A DNA stretch of 57,527 nucleotides from Bacillota bacterium (GCA_017442735.1 JAFRZE010000043.1:1-57527); one strand, 5' to 3'. Positions 35,168 to 47,294 are shown, numbered from the stretch's first letter. Numbers and translations: made by a program. Notes: generated from the letters alone by a model not told the origin.

Positions 35168-35659
35168 TTATTTCTCTGTTTCGTTATGGCGGCGTTCAAG
35201 CGCGTTGTGATGGTAGTAATACGCGCTGCGGTCGATGACGGCAGCCTCCAGAAGTTCATGCAGAGAATACTTGGAACGAAGAAGATCGATGATCTCGGTC
35301 TTTTCGCGCTGGGAAATCGGCGTGACGGTAAACACGGGCTGCATTTGCTTGCGGCGGACGATCTCCTGCAGAATATCCAGTGTCATCTGTGCCTTGCGCA
35401 GTTTTTCCTGGAGTTCGTCGACTTCTTCGGCGGAGAGGATATCCTGCTGCTTTCGGCCTTCCCTGGAAAGCGGCACTTCTTCGTCCCGTTTGACGCGGAT
35501 CGCTTTCCTGCGAGCCGTGGGATCCTGTTCAGAGCGCTCCTGGATCCATCCATAGAGGCAGCGGCGGGTGGGATATCCTAAAATGCGAATGGTACGGTCA
35601 ACAGAACCGACCTGATCATAAATACGAAGAGCTTCCGCTTTTTGAAAAGGTGAAAACAT
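35168..35659 (-). CDS. Orphan IS3-type transposase OrfA-like helix-turn-helix protein
   Basis: A 163-residue protein. Residues 1-45 form the transposase helix-turn-helix (KAEALRIYDQVGSVDRTIRIL); a leucine-rich coiled coil follows (EEVDELQEKLRKAQMTLDIL, residues 77-97), as in IS3 OrfA proteins. In the same frame comes an OrfB-like start, EIIDLLRSKYSLHELLEAAVIDRSAYYYH, but the DDE integrase domain is missing. GGAGG lies six bases before the ATG, and a TATAAT sits upstream. No terminal repeats or second frame were found. It is either a truncated transposase remnant or a domesticated DNA-binding protein. Confidence 0.8.
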   Translation of the reverse strand: MFSPFQKAEALRIYDQVGSVDRTIRILGYPTRRCLYGWIQERSEQDPTARRKAIRVKRDEEVPLSREGRKQQDILSAEEVDELQEKLRKAQMTLDILQEIVRRKQMQPVFTVTPISQREKTEIIDLLRSKYSLHELLEAAVIDRSAYYYHHNALERRHNETEK

Positions 35660-35760
35660 GAGTGGCCTCCGTCTTTGCAGTTAATCTTTGGCTAATTATG
35701 GATATTATAGCAAAGACTGTGTCACACTAATGTCCCAGATATGGCAAAAAAAGATTAGTT

Positions 35761-36570
35761 TTAGGAATTTTTGTTGAGTCTTTCTTTTTTATCCTCAAGC
35801 AGCGCGATCCGGCACTCCGCCCAACTGTACTGATTCATATACTCTCCTTCGAACGCGTCAGCGGAGAGTTTACCGTCCAGATAATCAAAATAATCACAGG
35901 AGACCAAAGTACGGTCGATGCCCAGAAGGCCACGGCGCTGCACCAGAATATCCTCGGCCTGGTGTTCGCGCAGAACCCTCTTGAGATCGGAACGAAGATT
36001 GCGAAGATAGGAAGCGTGACGGATCGTGCCTTCCGAATCTTCCCACAGCGCGTCCATCAGCATGCCGCTGGTGCAGAGAGATCCGTTGCGGTCCACAAGA
36101 AAAGCCAGAAGTTCCCGCGTTTTGGCGTAGTCGAAGGTGACCGGCTGATCCTTGTCGAAAACTTCAAATTCTCCGAATGCCCGGAAGCGGAGAGAGCATT
36201 TCCCCTCACCGGCGACCTCATGGCGCAGATTCTGAAGCTCTGTCCGGACTTTGGCCGGCGTGATGGGCTTGGTGATATAACCGCTGGCGTGAAGACGAAA
36301 AGCATCCGGCATGTATTCCTGATATCCGGTCGTGAAGATGATATTGATCTTCGGATACATCTTCAGGAAGCCGGACGCTGCCTCTATACCGCTCATATCT
36401 CTCATCTCAATGTCCAGAAAGACTGTGTCAGGTGCCTTCTTCCCGGCGAAAGCAAGGGCTTCCCTGGCCGATTGAAAAGCGTATACTTCGGCTCCGGGAC
36501 TGGCGCTCGTGATGGCATCCGTGAGACCTTCCAGAGAAAGCGCTTCGTCATCGATGGCGAAGATGATCAT
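35761..36570 (-). CDS. Response regulator with SARP/BTAD-type output domain
   Basis: A 269-residue regulator. The receiver domain (1-120) has the acidic pair Asp7/Asp8, the phospho-acceptor Asp53 in VFLDIEMRDMSG and Lys101 in GYITKPITP. The output (about 125-269) is a winged helix of the OmpR/SARP kind (FGEFEVFDKDQPVTFDYAKTRELLAFL) with part of a BTAD-like helical tail. It pairs with the sensor kinase 11 bases upstream on the same strand. Such REC-SARP proteins occur in Clostridia. Targets are unknown; the divergent beta-galactosidase operon is a candidate. Confidence 0.9.
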   Translation of the reverse strand: MIIFAIDDEALSLEGLTDAITSASPGAEVYAFQSAREALAFAGKKAPDTVFLDIEMRDMSGIEAASGFLKMYPKINIIFTTGYQEYMPDAFRLHASGYITKPITPAKVRTELQNLRHEVAGEGKCSLRFRAFGEFEVFDKDQPVTFDYAKTRELLAFLVDRNGSLCTSGMLMDALWEDSEGTIRHASYLRNLRSDLKRVLREHQAEDILVQRRGLLGIDRTLVSCDYFDYLDGKLSADAFEGEYMNQYSWAECRIALLEDKKERLNKNS

Positions 36571-36581
36571 TATTCGTCCTC

Positions 36582-37898
36582 CTATTTTGTTTGGGAACCG
36601 CGCAGCGGTTCAGACAGGGGCTCAGGATTGCAGTCACTGGATGCCCCTGTTCTCCTCCTGATAGTTATCGTGACAGTAGTCCCTTTGCCGGGGGAAGAGA
36701 CGATGCTGAGATCCCCGTGGACCTGTTCCAGCCTCTTTTTCACGTTGGAAAGGCCGATATGTGTCTCATCCTGATCGATTAGTGTGGAAGGATCGAAGCC
36801 GACGCCATTATCGATGACTTTGATATAACCGCTGGTTTCATCCGAATAGGTCTCTATGATCAGGCTTCCGCCGTTTTCTTTTTTACCAAGACCATGCTTG
36901 ACAGCATTCTCAACGATCGGTTGGACGGAAAGCGGAGGTACGAGAAAACCGTGCGCGCCGAACCGGTATTGTACGTCCAGCTGATCGCCGAATCGGATCT
37001 TTTCGAGCGCGAGATAATGCTGCACATGTTCCATTTCCTGATCGATGGAGATCAACGGCTTGGATGTATTGCCCATGTTCGCCCGCAAATATTCGGAAAA
37101 GTCGCTGATGGCTTCCTGAGCCCGCTTCGGATCCTTTCCACAGAGCACATAGATCGAATTCAGGGTGTTATACAGAAAATGCGGACGGATCTGACTCAGC
37201 ATGATCGTGTTGGCATTTCTGGCCAGTTCCAGCTGCTGATCTTTGATCCGGTATGCCTGATTGAGGTGGACGAAACCATAGACCAGAAGAATAGAAAGTG
37301 TCGAGGAAAGAGCCTGTGTCTGTAACAGAGGGAAGGACGAGCGGATCATCATCCCGATGATCGGAACGATGAGCACGATCACCATGATGATCCAGTCACT
37401 TTTCTCCAGTCGTTCACGGCAGCGGTACAGCATCCATGAGGTGAGAAAAGGGACTGTGATCCCGGCATAACGAGACAAAGGCCATAGGATCCGCCGGAGG
37501 GTTTCGTTGATGGGCAGTGCGTCAAAGATCGAATAGGTGATCCAGATCAGGGTCGCGAGTATATAGACAGGAGCCGCGATTTTCAAAAGTCTGCGGTCAG
37601 TGGTGGCATTTGGTGAAAATTCGTTTTTCAGATAGACGAGGAATTCAAAATAGATTCCGTAAAAACATCCGTGATGGATCGCTTTAAAAGGAAGCACCCA
37701 TCCGTGGTCGGACTGGGTGATCTGCATGATGAGTTCTCCCGCGGGGAAATCCATCAGCATCACAAGATCCAGTACCATCATCAGAAGCAGTGGCAGCGGA
37801 ACGCGGGCGTCGATCTTTTTTTCCGCGAAACTGCCGATCATCAGGATCAGTATAATGATCGTAGCAAACAGGTGCAGTGCGATATTGACTGAAGTCAC
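36582..37898 (-). CDS. LytS/YpdA-type sensor histidine kinase
   Basis: A 438-residue membrane kinase. Seven or so hydrophobic segments occupy residues 1-215; no extracellular loop is long, so it may sense a membrane-permeant or membrane-bound signal. The His_kinase (PF06580-type) domain has the phospho-His in QIRPHFLYNTLNS (His240), and the ATPase domain shows IVENAVKHG, VIDNGVGF and GLSNVKKRL. A GTG at 37898 follows AAAGGGGGAAAGATCT and is preferred to an ATG 15 codons upstream without a ribosome site. The last 22 residues (417-438) are mostly encoded by the 58-bp repeat at 36594-36651. Confidence 0.9.
   Translation of the reverse strand: MTSVNIALHLFATIIILILMIGSFAEKKIDARVPLPLLLMMVLDLVMLMDFPAGELIMQITQSDHGWVLPFKAIHHGCFYGIYFEFLVYLKNEFSPNATTDRRLLKIAAPVYILATLIWITYSIFDALPINETLRRILWPLSRYAGITVPFLTSWMLYRCRERLEKSDWIIMVIVLIVPIIGMMIRSSFPLLQTQALSSTLSILLVYGFVHLNQAYRIKDQQLELARNANTIMLSQIRPHFLYNTLNSIYVLCGKDPKRAQEAISDFSEYLRANMGNTSKPLISIDQEMEHVQHYLALEKIRFGDQLDVQYRFGAHGFLVPPLSVQPIVENAVKHGLGKKENGGSLIIETYSDETSGYIKVIDNGVGFDPSTLIDQDETHIGLSNVKKRLEQVHGDLSIVSSPGKGTTVTITIRRRTGASSDCNPEPLSEPLRGSQTK
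36594..36651 (-). repeat. 58-bp two-hairpin repeat inside the kinase gene
   Basis: The inverted second copy of the element at 7754-7811, with three differences in 58 bases. It folds as GAACCGC-GCA-GCGGTTC (perfect) and ACAGGGGC/GCCCCTGT. Here it is read in frame as the kinase C-terminal tail, ending three codons before the stop (CAA ACA AAA TAG). Confidence 0.85.
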
Positions 37899-37985
37899 AG
37901 ATCTTTCCCCCTTTCCGTTCGTTGTCCATCTATCATAGGCCATCCAAAGAGAAAAGTCTATCTTTTTTTTCTATTTCTTACATGA

Positions 37986-41081
<3,096 letters not shown>

Positions 41082-41102
41082 TACGGAGAAGAGGCAGACT
41101 GT

Positions 41103-42104
41103 ATGAAACTCTTTACCGAAGGCGCGAGGTTTCTGAAGGGAAACCTGCACGCGCATACAACGATATCCGATGGACGGGTGAGCGCCACGGAGTGTATTCG
41201 CCGCTATAAGGAAGCCGGCTATGATTTCCTGGCGATCACCGACCACCGGAAAAGGTTCGGCGGTTATATCGAAACGGCTGACGGACGGATCCTCTGCGCT
41301 TCCGAGGCGCAGGACCGGGTACTGGCGGACGGGGACACGGTGGAAGAGGCCCTGTCGGGGCGGGAGGATTATCGATTCCTTGTGATCCCGTCGACCGAAT
41401 TCGACCGGAACTCTATCCGGGAAGCGCCGGAATACGCCTACCATATCACCGGTGTGGGCATCCGGCACTTTATCCCGCAGACAAACGAATGGACCCCACA
41501 GGAGATCGTGGACGCCATCCATAAGGAAGGCGGTTTTGCCACCCTCGCGCATCCCGTCTGGTCGCTGATGACATTCGAACAGTGTCTGGAACTTCAGCGG
41601 TATGACGCGACCGAGATCTACAATACGGTGTCGGAAGTGTACAGCGGTCGGGGAACATCCGATCTGTATGTGGATATGATGGCGTCCAGGGGACGTTATG
41701 TATGGATCACCGCGGTGGACGACACGCATTATTATGAGCGGGATCCCTTTGGCGGCTATGTGATGGTGCAGGCGGAAGAAAACAACTGGCCGTCCATTCA
41801 TGAAGCGCTTCTGGAAGGGCGTTTCTACAGCAGTCAGGGGCCGGAGATCTTCCAGATCGAGAAGACAGGAGGAGACGGACCGGAGGAGAAGATGACCGTT
41901 TCGGTCCGGATGTCCCCGGTAAAATCGATCCGGTTCATGACGAACGCGCTATATAACGGACACCGGACTGCCTTCCCGGCGCCGGGAGAAGAATTCCTGA
42001 CCGAAGCATCCTATACCCTGACTGATTCGGAACGCTTTGTCCGGATCGAAGGAAGGGATGAAGCCGGCAAGGTCTGCTGGTCCAATCTGATCGTGAAAGC
42101 ATAA
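41103..42104 (+). CDS. PHP-domain phosphoesterase
   Basis: A 333-residue protein with the PHP metal site: His16 and His18 in NLHAHTTISDG, ITDHRK near residue 47, a glutamate in STEFD, ATLAHPVW and AVDDTHY. PHP enzymes hydrolyse phosphoesters such as nucleoside or sugar phosphates. The C-terminal 80 residues look beta-rich and lack an assigned family. It lies 21 bases after the GH2 gene and 20 before the lyase gene. The substrate is unknown; its place after a beta-galactosidase hints at a carbohydrate-related phosphate. Confidence 0.87.
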   Translation: MKLFTEGARFLKGNLHAHTTISDGRVSATECIRRYKEAGYDFLAITDHRKRFGGYIETADGRILCASEAQDRVLADGDTVEEALSGREDYRFLVIPSTEFDRNSIREAPEYAYHITGVGIRHFIPQTNEWTPQEIVDAIHKEGGFATLAHPVWSLMTFEQCLELQRYDATEIYNTVSEVYSGRGTSDLYVDMMASRGRYVWITAVDDTHYYERDPFGGYVMVQAEENNWPSIHEALLEGRFYSSQGPEIFQIEKTGGDGPEEKMTVSVRMSPVKSIRFMTNALYNGHRTAFPAPGEEFLTEASYTLTDSERFVRIEGRDEAGKVCWSNLIVKA

Positions 42105-42124
42105 AACCCAAGGAGGATATCACT

Positions 42125-43324
42125 ATGAAATTTGATTTCACTACAAAACCGGACCGTCATGGAAAAGATTCCATCGCTGTCGATTTCCCGCCGGGACTGT
42201 TCCCGGAGACGAAGGAAGGGTTTTCGCAGATCCCCATGTGGGTCGCGGATATGAATTTCCTGTGCTTACCGGCGATCCAGGAAGCGATCATTGAAAGGGC
42301 GAAGCATCCGGCTTTCGGTTATTACGCGAAAAGCGACGAATACTTCGACTCGATCATCCGCTGGCAGACGATCAGGAACGGCGTGAAAGGACTGGAGAAA
42401 AAACATATCGACTATGAGAACGGTGTTCTCGGCGGTGTCGTGACAGCGCTCAACGTATTCTGTTCCAAAGGAGACAAAGTGCTGCTGCATTCTCCGACTT
42501 ATGTTGGTTTTACCGGTGCGCTCGGAAATAATGGCTATGATATGGTGCTGTCTCCGCTGAAACAGGATGAGAATGGGATCTGGCGCATGGATTTCGAGGA
42601 CATGGAAAAGAAACTTGCCGAGCAGCATATCCATGCCACGGTCTTCTGTAATCCGCACAACCCCTGTGGCCGTGTTTGGGAAAAATGGGAAATCGAAAAG
42701 GCCATGGAGCTGTTCAAAAAGTATCATGTTTATGTGGTTTCCGATGAGATCTGGTCTGACATCATCCTGAACGGACACAAGCATATCCCGGCTCAGTCTG
42801 TCTCCGAGGATGCCCGTATGCGGACGGTGGGCGTCTACGCACCATCGAAGACGTTCAATCTGGCAGGTCTGGTGGGGTCCTATCATATCGTCTACAACGA
42901 CTGGATCCGGGAACGGATGGCTAAGGAATCATCTCTGAGTCATTATAATTCAATGAACGTGCTGTCCATGCACGCGCTGATCGGCGCCTACAGCCAGGAA
43001 GGGTATCAGTGGGTCGATGAACTGTGCGAGGTCCTCTCGGAAAACATCAATTACGCCTGCGATTATATCCGCGATCATTTCAAGGGCGTAAGCGTTTCAA
43101 AGGCGGAAGGCACTTATATGCTTTTCCTCGATTGTACCGAATGGTGCAAAGAGCATGGGATGGACATCGGAGAGCTTCAGAAAAAAGGACAGGAGTACGG
43201 TATTCTCTGGCAGGACGGCCGGGCTTTCCACGGGCCATGCCATATCCGTATGAATCTGGCGCTGCCGACGGCGTATATTCACGAAGCCTTTGAACGGCTG
43301 GACAAGTATGTATTTAATGCCTGA
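42125..43324 (+). CDS. PatB/MalY-type cystathionine beta-lyase (PLP enzyme)
   Basis: A 399-residue fold-type I aminotransferase-like enzyme. The pyridoxal-phosphate lysine is Lys242 in YAPSKTFNLAG; HNPCGRVW and VSDEIWSDI are typical PatB/MalY blocks, as is the N-terminal IPMWVADMNF. Members cleave C-S bonds of cystathionine or cysteine, and MalY also represses maltose genes in E. coli. AAGGAGG precedes the ATG. It ends the GH2-PHP operon at the hairpin of repeat copy C. Confidence 0.93.
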   Translation: MKFDFTTKPDRHGKDSIAVDFPPGLFPETKEGFSQIPMWVADMNFLCLPAIQEAIIERAKHPAFGYYAKSDEYFDSIIRWQTIRNGVKGLEKKHIDYENGVLGGVVTALNVFCSKGDKVLLHSPTYVGFTGALGNNGYDMVLSPLKQDENGIWRMDFEDMEKKLAEQHIHATVFCNPHNPCGRVWEKWEIEKAMELFKKYHVYVVSDEIWSDIILNGHKHIPAQSVSEDARMRTVGVYAPSKTFNLAGLVGSYHIVYNDWIRERMAKESSLSHYNSMNVLSMHALIGAYSQEGYQWVDELCEVLSENINYACDYIRDHFKGVSVSKAEGTYMLFLDCTEWCKEHGMDIGELQKKGQEYGILWQDGRAFHGPCHIRMNLALPTAYIHEAFERLDKYVFNA

Positions 43325-43365
43325 GATCAGCCAGACGACCGATCGACCAAAGGATGACAAAAAGA

Positions 43366-43450
43366 GGGTGCAGCAAAATGAGATTTGCTGCACCCTTTCT
43401 GTTTTTTCACGGAGTTCCCAACGGCTTGGGGCAGATGTGAAAAAACCTGA
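43366..43450 (-). repeat. Dispersed repeat, short copy C (hairpin plus 33-bp block), inverted
   Basis: A perfect 12-bp stem (GGGTGCAGCAAA/TTTGCTGCACCC, 43366-43395) followed by T-rich sequence acts as the terminator of the PatB gene. Twenty-two bases later the 33 bp at 43418-43450 are identical, inverted, to 49322-49354. In copy B the same two parts lie at the two ends of a 443-bp element, so this copy looks like a derivative lacking about 350 bp of interior. Confidence 0.82.
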
Positions 43451-43452
43451 CT

Positions 43453-45165
43453 TTACTTTCCAAAGCAATAATCGATCGCGCATACGGACAGGAAGAAGAA
43501 CAGCCCCGCAAAGGTCAGATTGACCATGACTGTTCCCAGCGCCGCGATCGTCGCGGAATCCAGCAGGACCAGCGCAATCGCCACGATGATGGCATCCGGA
43601 ATAAGGCCAAAGTAAATGAACATGATCTGGATGATCTGTTTGATGGTCTTCGCAGTGTGCACCGGGATAGAAAGATCCAGAAAGGTGACGATGATGGAAG
43701 AGTACAGATCCACGGATACGATCGTCAGGATCCACATCAGGGCATGAAGCGGGTTGGCGCCGAGAATCAGGACCGCGGCTACCATACCGATCAGAAGATC
43801 CAGGAAACAGTTCACGGTCCCGCCCAGAACGGAATAGAAGAGCTTCTTCGCTGTCTTTTCCGGGATCAGGGTAAAGTAACTCATCTGCGCGTCTCTGGTC
43901 AGCGGGTTGCCCAGTGAACGGAAGAAAGAGATGGCGGCGAGCACCAGCGCGGTAGGCACCAGGCTGTCGCTTTCTCCCATGAACCGGGTCATGAGCGCGA
44001 CTGCCACGCCCGCGATCAGATAGGTATCGGACGTCTTCGTCATGATTTTCAGATGCGCGAAGCGGAACCGGTTATACATAGCTTTGAAGAAGAAAACGTT
44101 CGCCCCCGACCCTTTGTTCATACTATCACGTCGGATCGAATCCGCGCGGTCTTTCTTGCGGCGGCGGAAATACAGACTTCCTTCTTCCTGCGCTTTCGCC
44201 AGGACCTCAGCGGTTTCTTCCGACTTGGCCATCGCGTCTTCATAGAAATCCGCTTTCACACGCCAGATAACGATGATCAGCACAGCCATGCCCGCGAAAC
44301 AGAGCGCCAAAAGCAGAAGTGCCATGGCGGTATTGCCTTCGATCGCCATGCGGACAAAACCCTTGATCCATCCCCAGAACGGGATAAAGCGGGTAAGTGG
44401 AGCATTCAGAAAATCCGAAGCTCCTTTCACGATCCCCAGGAGACCTTCAGACAGATAACCCTTTGTCTGGTAGAAAACGATCAGGCCCAGCGCCAGCGCG
44501 ATCAGCACTCCATAGAGCACACGGTGAATATACGGTTTCCATCCGGGTCTTGTCGAGCAGACTGTGTAAAGCAGCACCTGGATCAGCTTACCAATAATGA
44601 TCGTCAGGAACCAGGCCGCGATGATGGAAAGCGCCTGCCACAGCGAGAGGCCTACATTCAGCATCAGGTTGGGCAGCTGGAACAGCAGATAGATACTGGC
44701 CAGCAGCGCCGTACCGACCTGGGTCATGATACGGAACATCAACACGGTCTGCGGAGCCAGCGGCGCCGCGAACAGAAGCGGCACATCCGCCGGCAGGAAA
44801 ATCTTACTGCCGTTTCGGTCGGCACTGAGGATCTCAAAGATGAAGATACCGAGGATCACCAGCCCCGCGATCAGCTCGACGAGCTCCACTCCGGACACAT
44901 TCATCTTATTCTCAGCAATATCGATAAAATCAGGGACTTCGACTTCTATCTCTTCCGGATCTTCCTCACTGCTTTCCTCTTCCGCGGTCATTTCGCTCTC
45001 CTGGGCGGCTTTTTCTTCCGCCGCGTTGGAAAGCGCTCCGACTCCGGCGCCGATACCGCCGCCGATCAAGGCGCAGGCCAGGATGAAGATCAGGACCCAG
45101 CTTTTGAAGATCTTCTTCAGCTGATTGAAGAAGGAATGGATCCCATAGTATAGAAACAGTCTCAT
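43453..45165 (-). CDS. ABC exporter permease subunit
   Basis: A 570-residue integral membrane protein of the 'putative ABC exporter' type, with about twelve hydrophobic spans. After the first span (VLIFILACALIGGGIGAGVG) lies an acidic loop of about 30 residues (EMTAEEESSEEDPEEIEVEV). A basic loop (FRRRKKDRADSIRR) lies near residue 345. It overlaps the ATPase gene by four bases, forming a transporter pair. The cargo is unknown; this type often exports peptides, drugs or lipids. Confidence 0.87.
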   Translation of the reverse strand: MRLFLYYGIHSFFNQLKKIFKSWVLIFILACALIGGGIGAGVGALSNAAEEKAAQESEMTAEEESSEEDPEEIEVEVPDFIDIAENKMNVSGVELVELIAGLVILGIFIFEILSADRNGSKIFLPADVPLLFAAPLAPQTVLMFRIMTQVGTALLASIYLLFQLPNLMLNVGLSLWQALSIIAAWFLTIIIGKLIQVLLYTVCSTRPGWKPYIHRVLYGVLIALALGLIVFYQTKGYLSEGLLGIVKGASDFLNAPLTRFIPFWGWIKGFVRMAIEGNTAMALLLLALCFAGMAVLIIVIWRVKADFYEDAMAKSEETAEVLAKAQEEGSLYFRRRKKDRADSIRRDSMNKGSGANVFFFKAMYNRFRFAHLKIMTKTSDTYLIAGVAVALMTRFMGESDSLVPTALVLAAISFFRSLGNPLTRDAQMSYFTLIPEKTAKKLFYSVLGGTVNCFLDLLIGMVAAVLILGANPLHALMWILTIVSVDLYSSIIVTFLDLSIPVHTAKTIKQIIQIMFIYFGLIPDAIIVAIALVLLDSATIAALGTVMVNLTFAGLFFFLSVCAIDYCFGK

Positions 45166-45950
45166 CTCTTGCCTCCGAACAGTCCGCGTTTCACCGGCTT
45201 CACTTCATCCAGAGGTTCGATCTCGATACCGGATGCTTTCATCGCTTCCTGGTCCACACCTTCCGTGACCGCGAAGAACAGCTCTTCCAGGGTCCTTCCG
45301 TCGGCGTCGAGTTCGTTCTTGGTGATGTTCGCGCGGATATGGCCCTGCTGCATGATCAGCGTCCGATCCCAGAGCATGTCCACGCTGTCGATGATATGGG
45401 TCGAGACCAGAAGGGTTTTACCCGAAGCTCTCATCTGCTCGATCATGTTTTTCAGTTCCTTGATGGCATGCGGATCCAGACCGATCATCGGCTCATCCAG
45501 CATCAGCACCTGCGGATCCGGCAGAAGTCCCATACAGATATTCAGTTTCTGCTGCATACCTTTGGATAATTCATCGCCGAATTTCTTCTTTTTATCGGTC
45601 AGTTCGAACTGATCCAGAAGCTGATCGATCCGCTCTTTATAATTTGTCAGCTTATACGCCCGCGCCAGAAACTCCATGTGTTCGGACACAGTCAGATTCG
45701 GATACAGCGCCGGCATTTCCGGAATATAACCCAGAATCCGCTTCGCTTCGACGGTTTTGTTCGGGATGCCGTTCACGAGGATCGCGCCGTCATAACGAAG
45801 GAAACCGATGATCGCTTTCATCAGCGTACTTTTACCTGCGCCGTTCGGGCCCAGAAGAACTGTCACGCTGCCCGGTTCCAGTTCGAAGCTGACATTATTG
45901 ACCGCCAGCAGTTTCCCGTATTTCTTTGTCACATTCTGTACTTGAAGCAT
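45162..45950 (-). CDS. ABC transporter ATP-binding protein
   Basis: A 262-residue ATPase. Walker A GPNGAGKST (residues 34-42), a Q loop in YIPEMPALYP, the signature LSKGMQQKL (Lys and Met in place of Gly and Gln, common in this exporter group), Walker B VLMLDEPMIGLD and the switch His in STHI. GGGAGG lies five bases before the ATG. It drives the permease encoded by the overlapping next gene. Confidence 0.95.
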   Translation of the reverse strand: MLQVQNVTKKYGKLLAVNNVSFELEPGSVTVLLGPNGAGKSTLMKAIIGFLRYDGAILVNGIPNKTVEAKRILGYIPEMPALYPNLTVSEHMEFLARAYKLTNYKERIDQLLDQFELTDKKKKFGDELSKGMQQKLNICMGLLPDPQVLMLDEPMIGLDPHAIKELKNMIEQMRASGKTLLVSTHIIDSVDMLWDRTLIMQQGHIRANITKNELDADGRTLEELFFAVTEGVDQEAMKASGIEIEPLDEVKPVKRGLFGGKR

Positions 45951-46005
45951 GGTCGCCTCCCAAAGGTTTCGTTAAGAATAAGAATAACATAAGTATACAC
46001 AAGAA

Positions 46006-46036
46006 GAATGCACCCGCCGTACAGACAGGTGCATTC
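46006..46036. terminator. Hairpin between the ABC and alpha-oxoamine synthase genes
   Basis: GAATGCACC and GGTGCATTC form a 9-bp stem, followed on the plus strand by GGAGC and seven T. It lies 29 bases beyond the leftward synthase stop; on that strand the following T run is weak (TTCTTG). Confidence 0.5.
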
Positions 46037-46064
46037 GGAGCTTTTTTTCGTCTAACCGGAACAG

Positions 46065-47249
46065 TTATTCTTCCGGGAACTCCTGCATCGTCTCAGCGAT
46101 GATGCCGACCGCCTCGTCCACCTGTGCTTTGGTATGGGTCGCCATGAGGCTCACGCGCAGCAGCGCCTCGCCCGGGGCGGTTGACGGAGGAATCGATGCG
46201 TTGACATAGACACCCTTCTCATACAGTGCCTTCTGGACCTTCAGGGTGCGGATCGTATCATAGGTAAAGATCGGAATGATCGGTGTACGGGACATGCGGA
46301 TCTTCACGCCCTTTTCCTGGAGCTGATCCCTCATGTACTGCGCGATATCCTGCAGCTGATCGACCCGTTCCGGATGCGCCTTCAAATAGCGAAGGGCCGC
46401 TGTCGCGACCGCGATACAGGAAGGCGTGACAGAAGCAGAGAAGATGTATGGACGCGAATTGCAGCGGACATAGTCAGCCACACGGGCACTGGTCGCCATA
46501 TACCCGCCCAGGGAAGCCAGAGACTTCGAGAAGGTTCCCATATACACGTCGATCTCGTCTTCCAGTCCGAAATAGCTGGCCGATCCGCGGCCGCCCTTTC
46601 CGATCACGCCAAACGCGTGCGCGTCGTCTACCATGACCTTGGCGCCGTATTTCTTCGCGAGCTCCACGATCTCCGGAAGCTTGGCGATATCGCCGCCCAT
46701 GGAGAACACGCCGTCGGTCACGATCAGGGCTCCGGCCTCTTCCGGCACAGTCTTCAGGCATTTTTCCAATCCGTCCATGTCCGCGTGCTTATAACGGATC
46801 ATCTTGCCATAGGAAAGCTTGCATCCGTCATAAATGGACGCATGGTTCTCCCGGTCGCAGATCACGTAATCTCCGTGTCCGACCAGCGCGCTGATAATGC
46901 CGAGATTGGACTGAAATCCGGTAGAGAAGGTCACGACATCTTCCTTGCCAAGGAACTCAGCCATCTCCCGCTCAAACTGCTGATGAAGGATCAATGTGCC
47001 GTTCAGCAGACGTGAGCCGGAACACCCGGTACCGTACTCATCCAGCGCCTTCTTTGCCGCTTCCACGATCGAAGGCTCGGTCGTCAGTCCCAGGTAGTTG
47101 TTGGATCCCAGCATGATTCTGCGCTTGCCTTCCATGATCACTTCCGTATCCTGTCTGGACTGAAGCTCACGGAAATACGGGAACAGATCCTGCGCGCGCA
47201 GGTCCTTGGCCAAAGTATAATTATCGCATTTTTGGAACAGGTCTTTCAT
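46065..47249 (-). CDS. Alpha-oxoamine synthase family enzyme (Kbl/BioF/SPT-like)
   Basis: A 394-residue PLP enzyme. The core GSNNYLGLT, GTGCSGSRLLNG, DDAHAFGVIG and the PLP lysine in GTFSKSLASLGGY define the alpha-oxoamine synthases, which join an amino acid to an acyl-CoA with loss of CO2. Possible products are 2-amino-3-ketobutyrate (Kbl), 8-amino-7-oxononanoate (BioF) or 3-ketosphinganine (SPT). No tdh, bio or lipid gene is adjacent, so the choice is open; the N-terminal LFPYFRELQS resembles SPT-like proteins of gut bacteria. The ATG at 47249 is preferred to a TTG four codons upstream. Confidence 0.85.
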   Translation of the reverse strand: MKDLFQKCDNYTLAKDLRAQDLFPYFRELQSRQDTEVIMEGKRRIMLGSNNYLGLTTEPSIVEAAKKALDEYGTGCSGSRLLNGTLILHQQFEREMAEFLGKEDVVTFSTGFQSNLGIISALVGHGDYVICDRENHASIYDGCKLSYGKMIRYKHADMDGLEKCLKTVPEEAGALIVTDGVFSMGGDIAKLPEIVELAKKYGAKVMVDDAHAFGVIGKGGRGSASYFGLEDEIDVYMGTFSKSLASLGGYMATSARVADYVRCNSRPYIFSASVTPSCIAVATAALRYLKAHPERVDQLQDIAQYMRDQLQEKGVKIRMSRTPIIPIFTYDTIRTLKVQKALYEKGVYVNASIPPSTAPGEALLRVSLMATHTKAQVDEAVGIIAETMQEFPEE

Positions 47250-47294
47250 TTTTAGAATCAACTCCGTAGTATATTAAGTATCTGATATCAGGAA

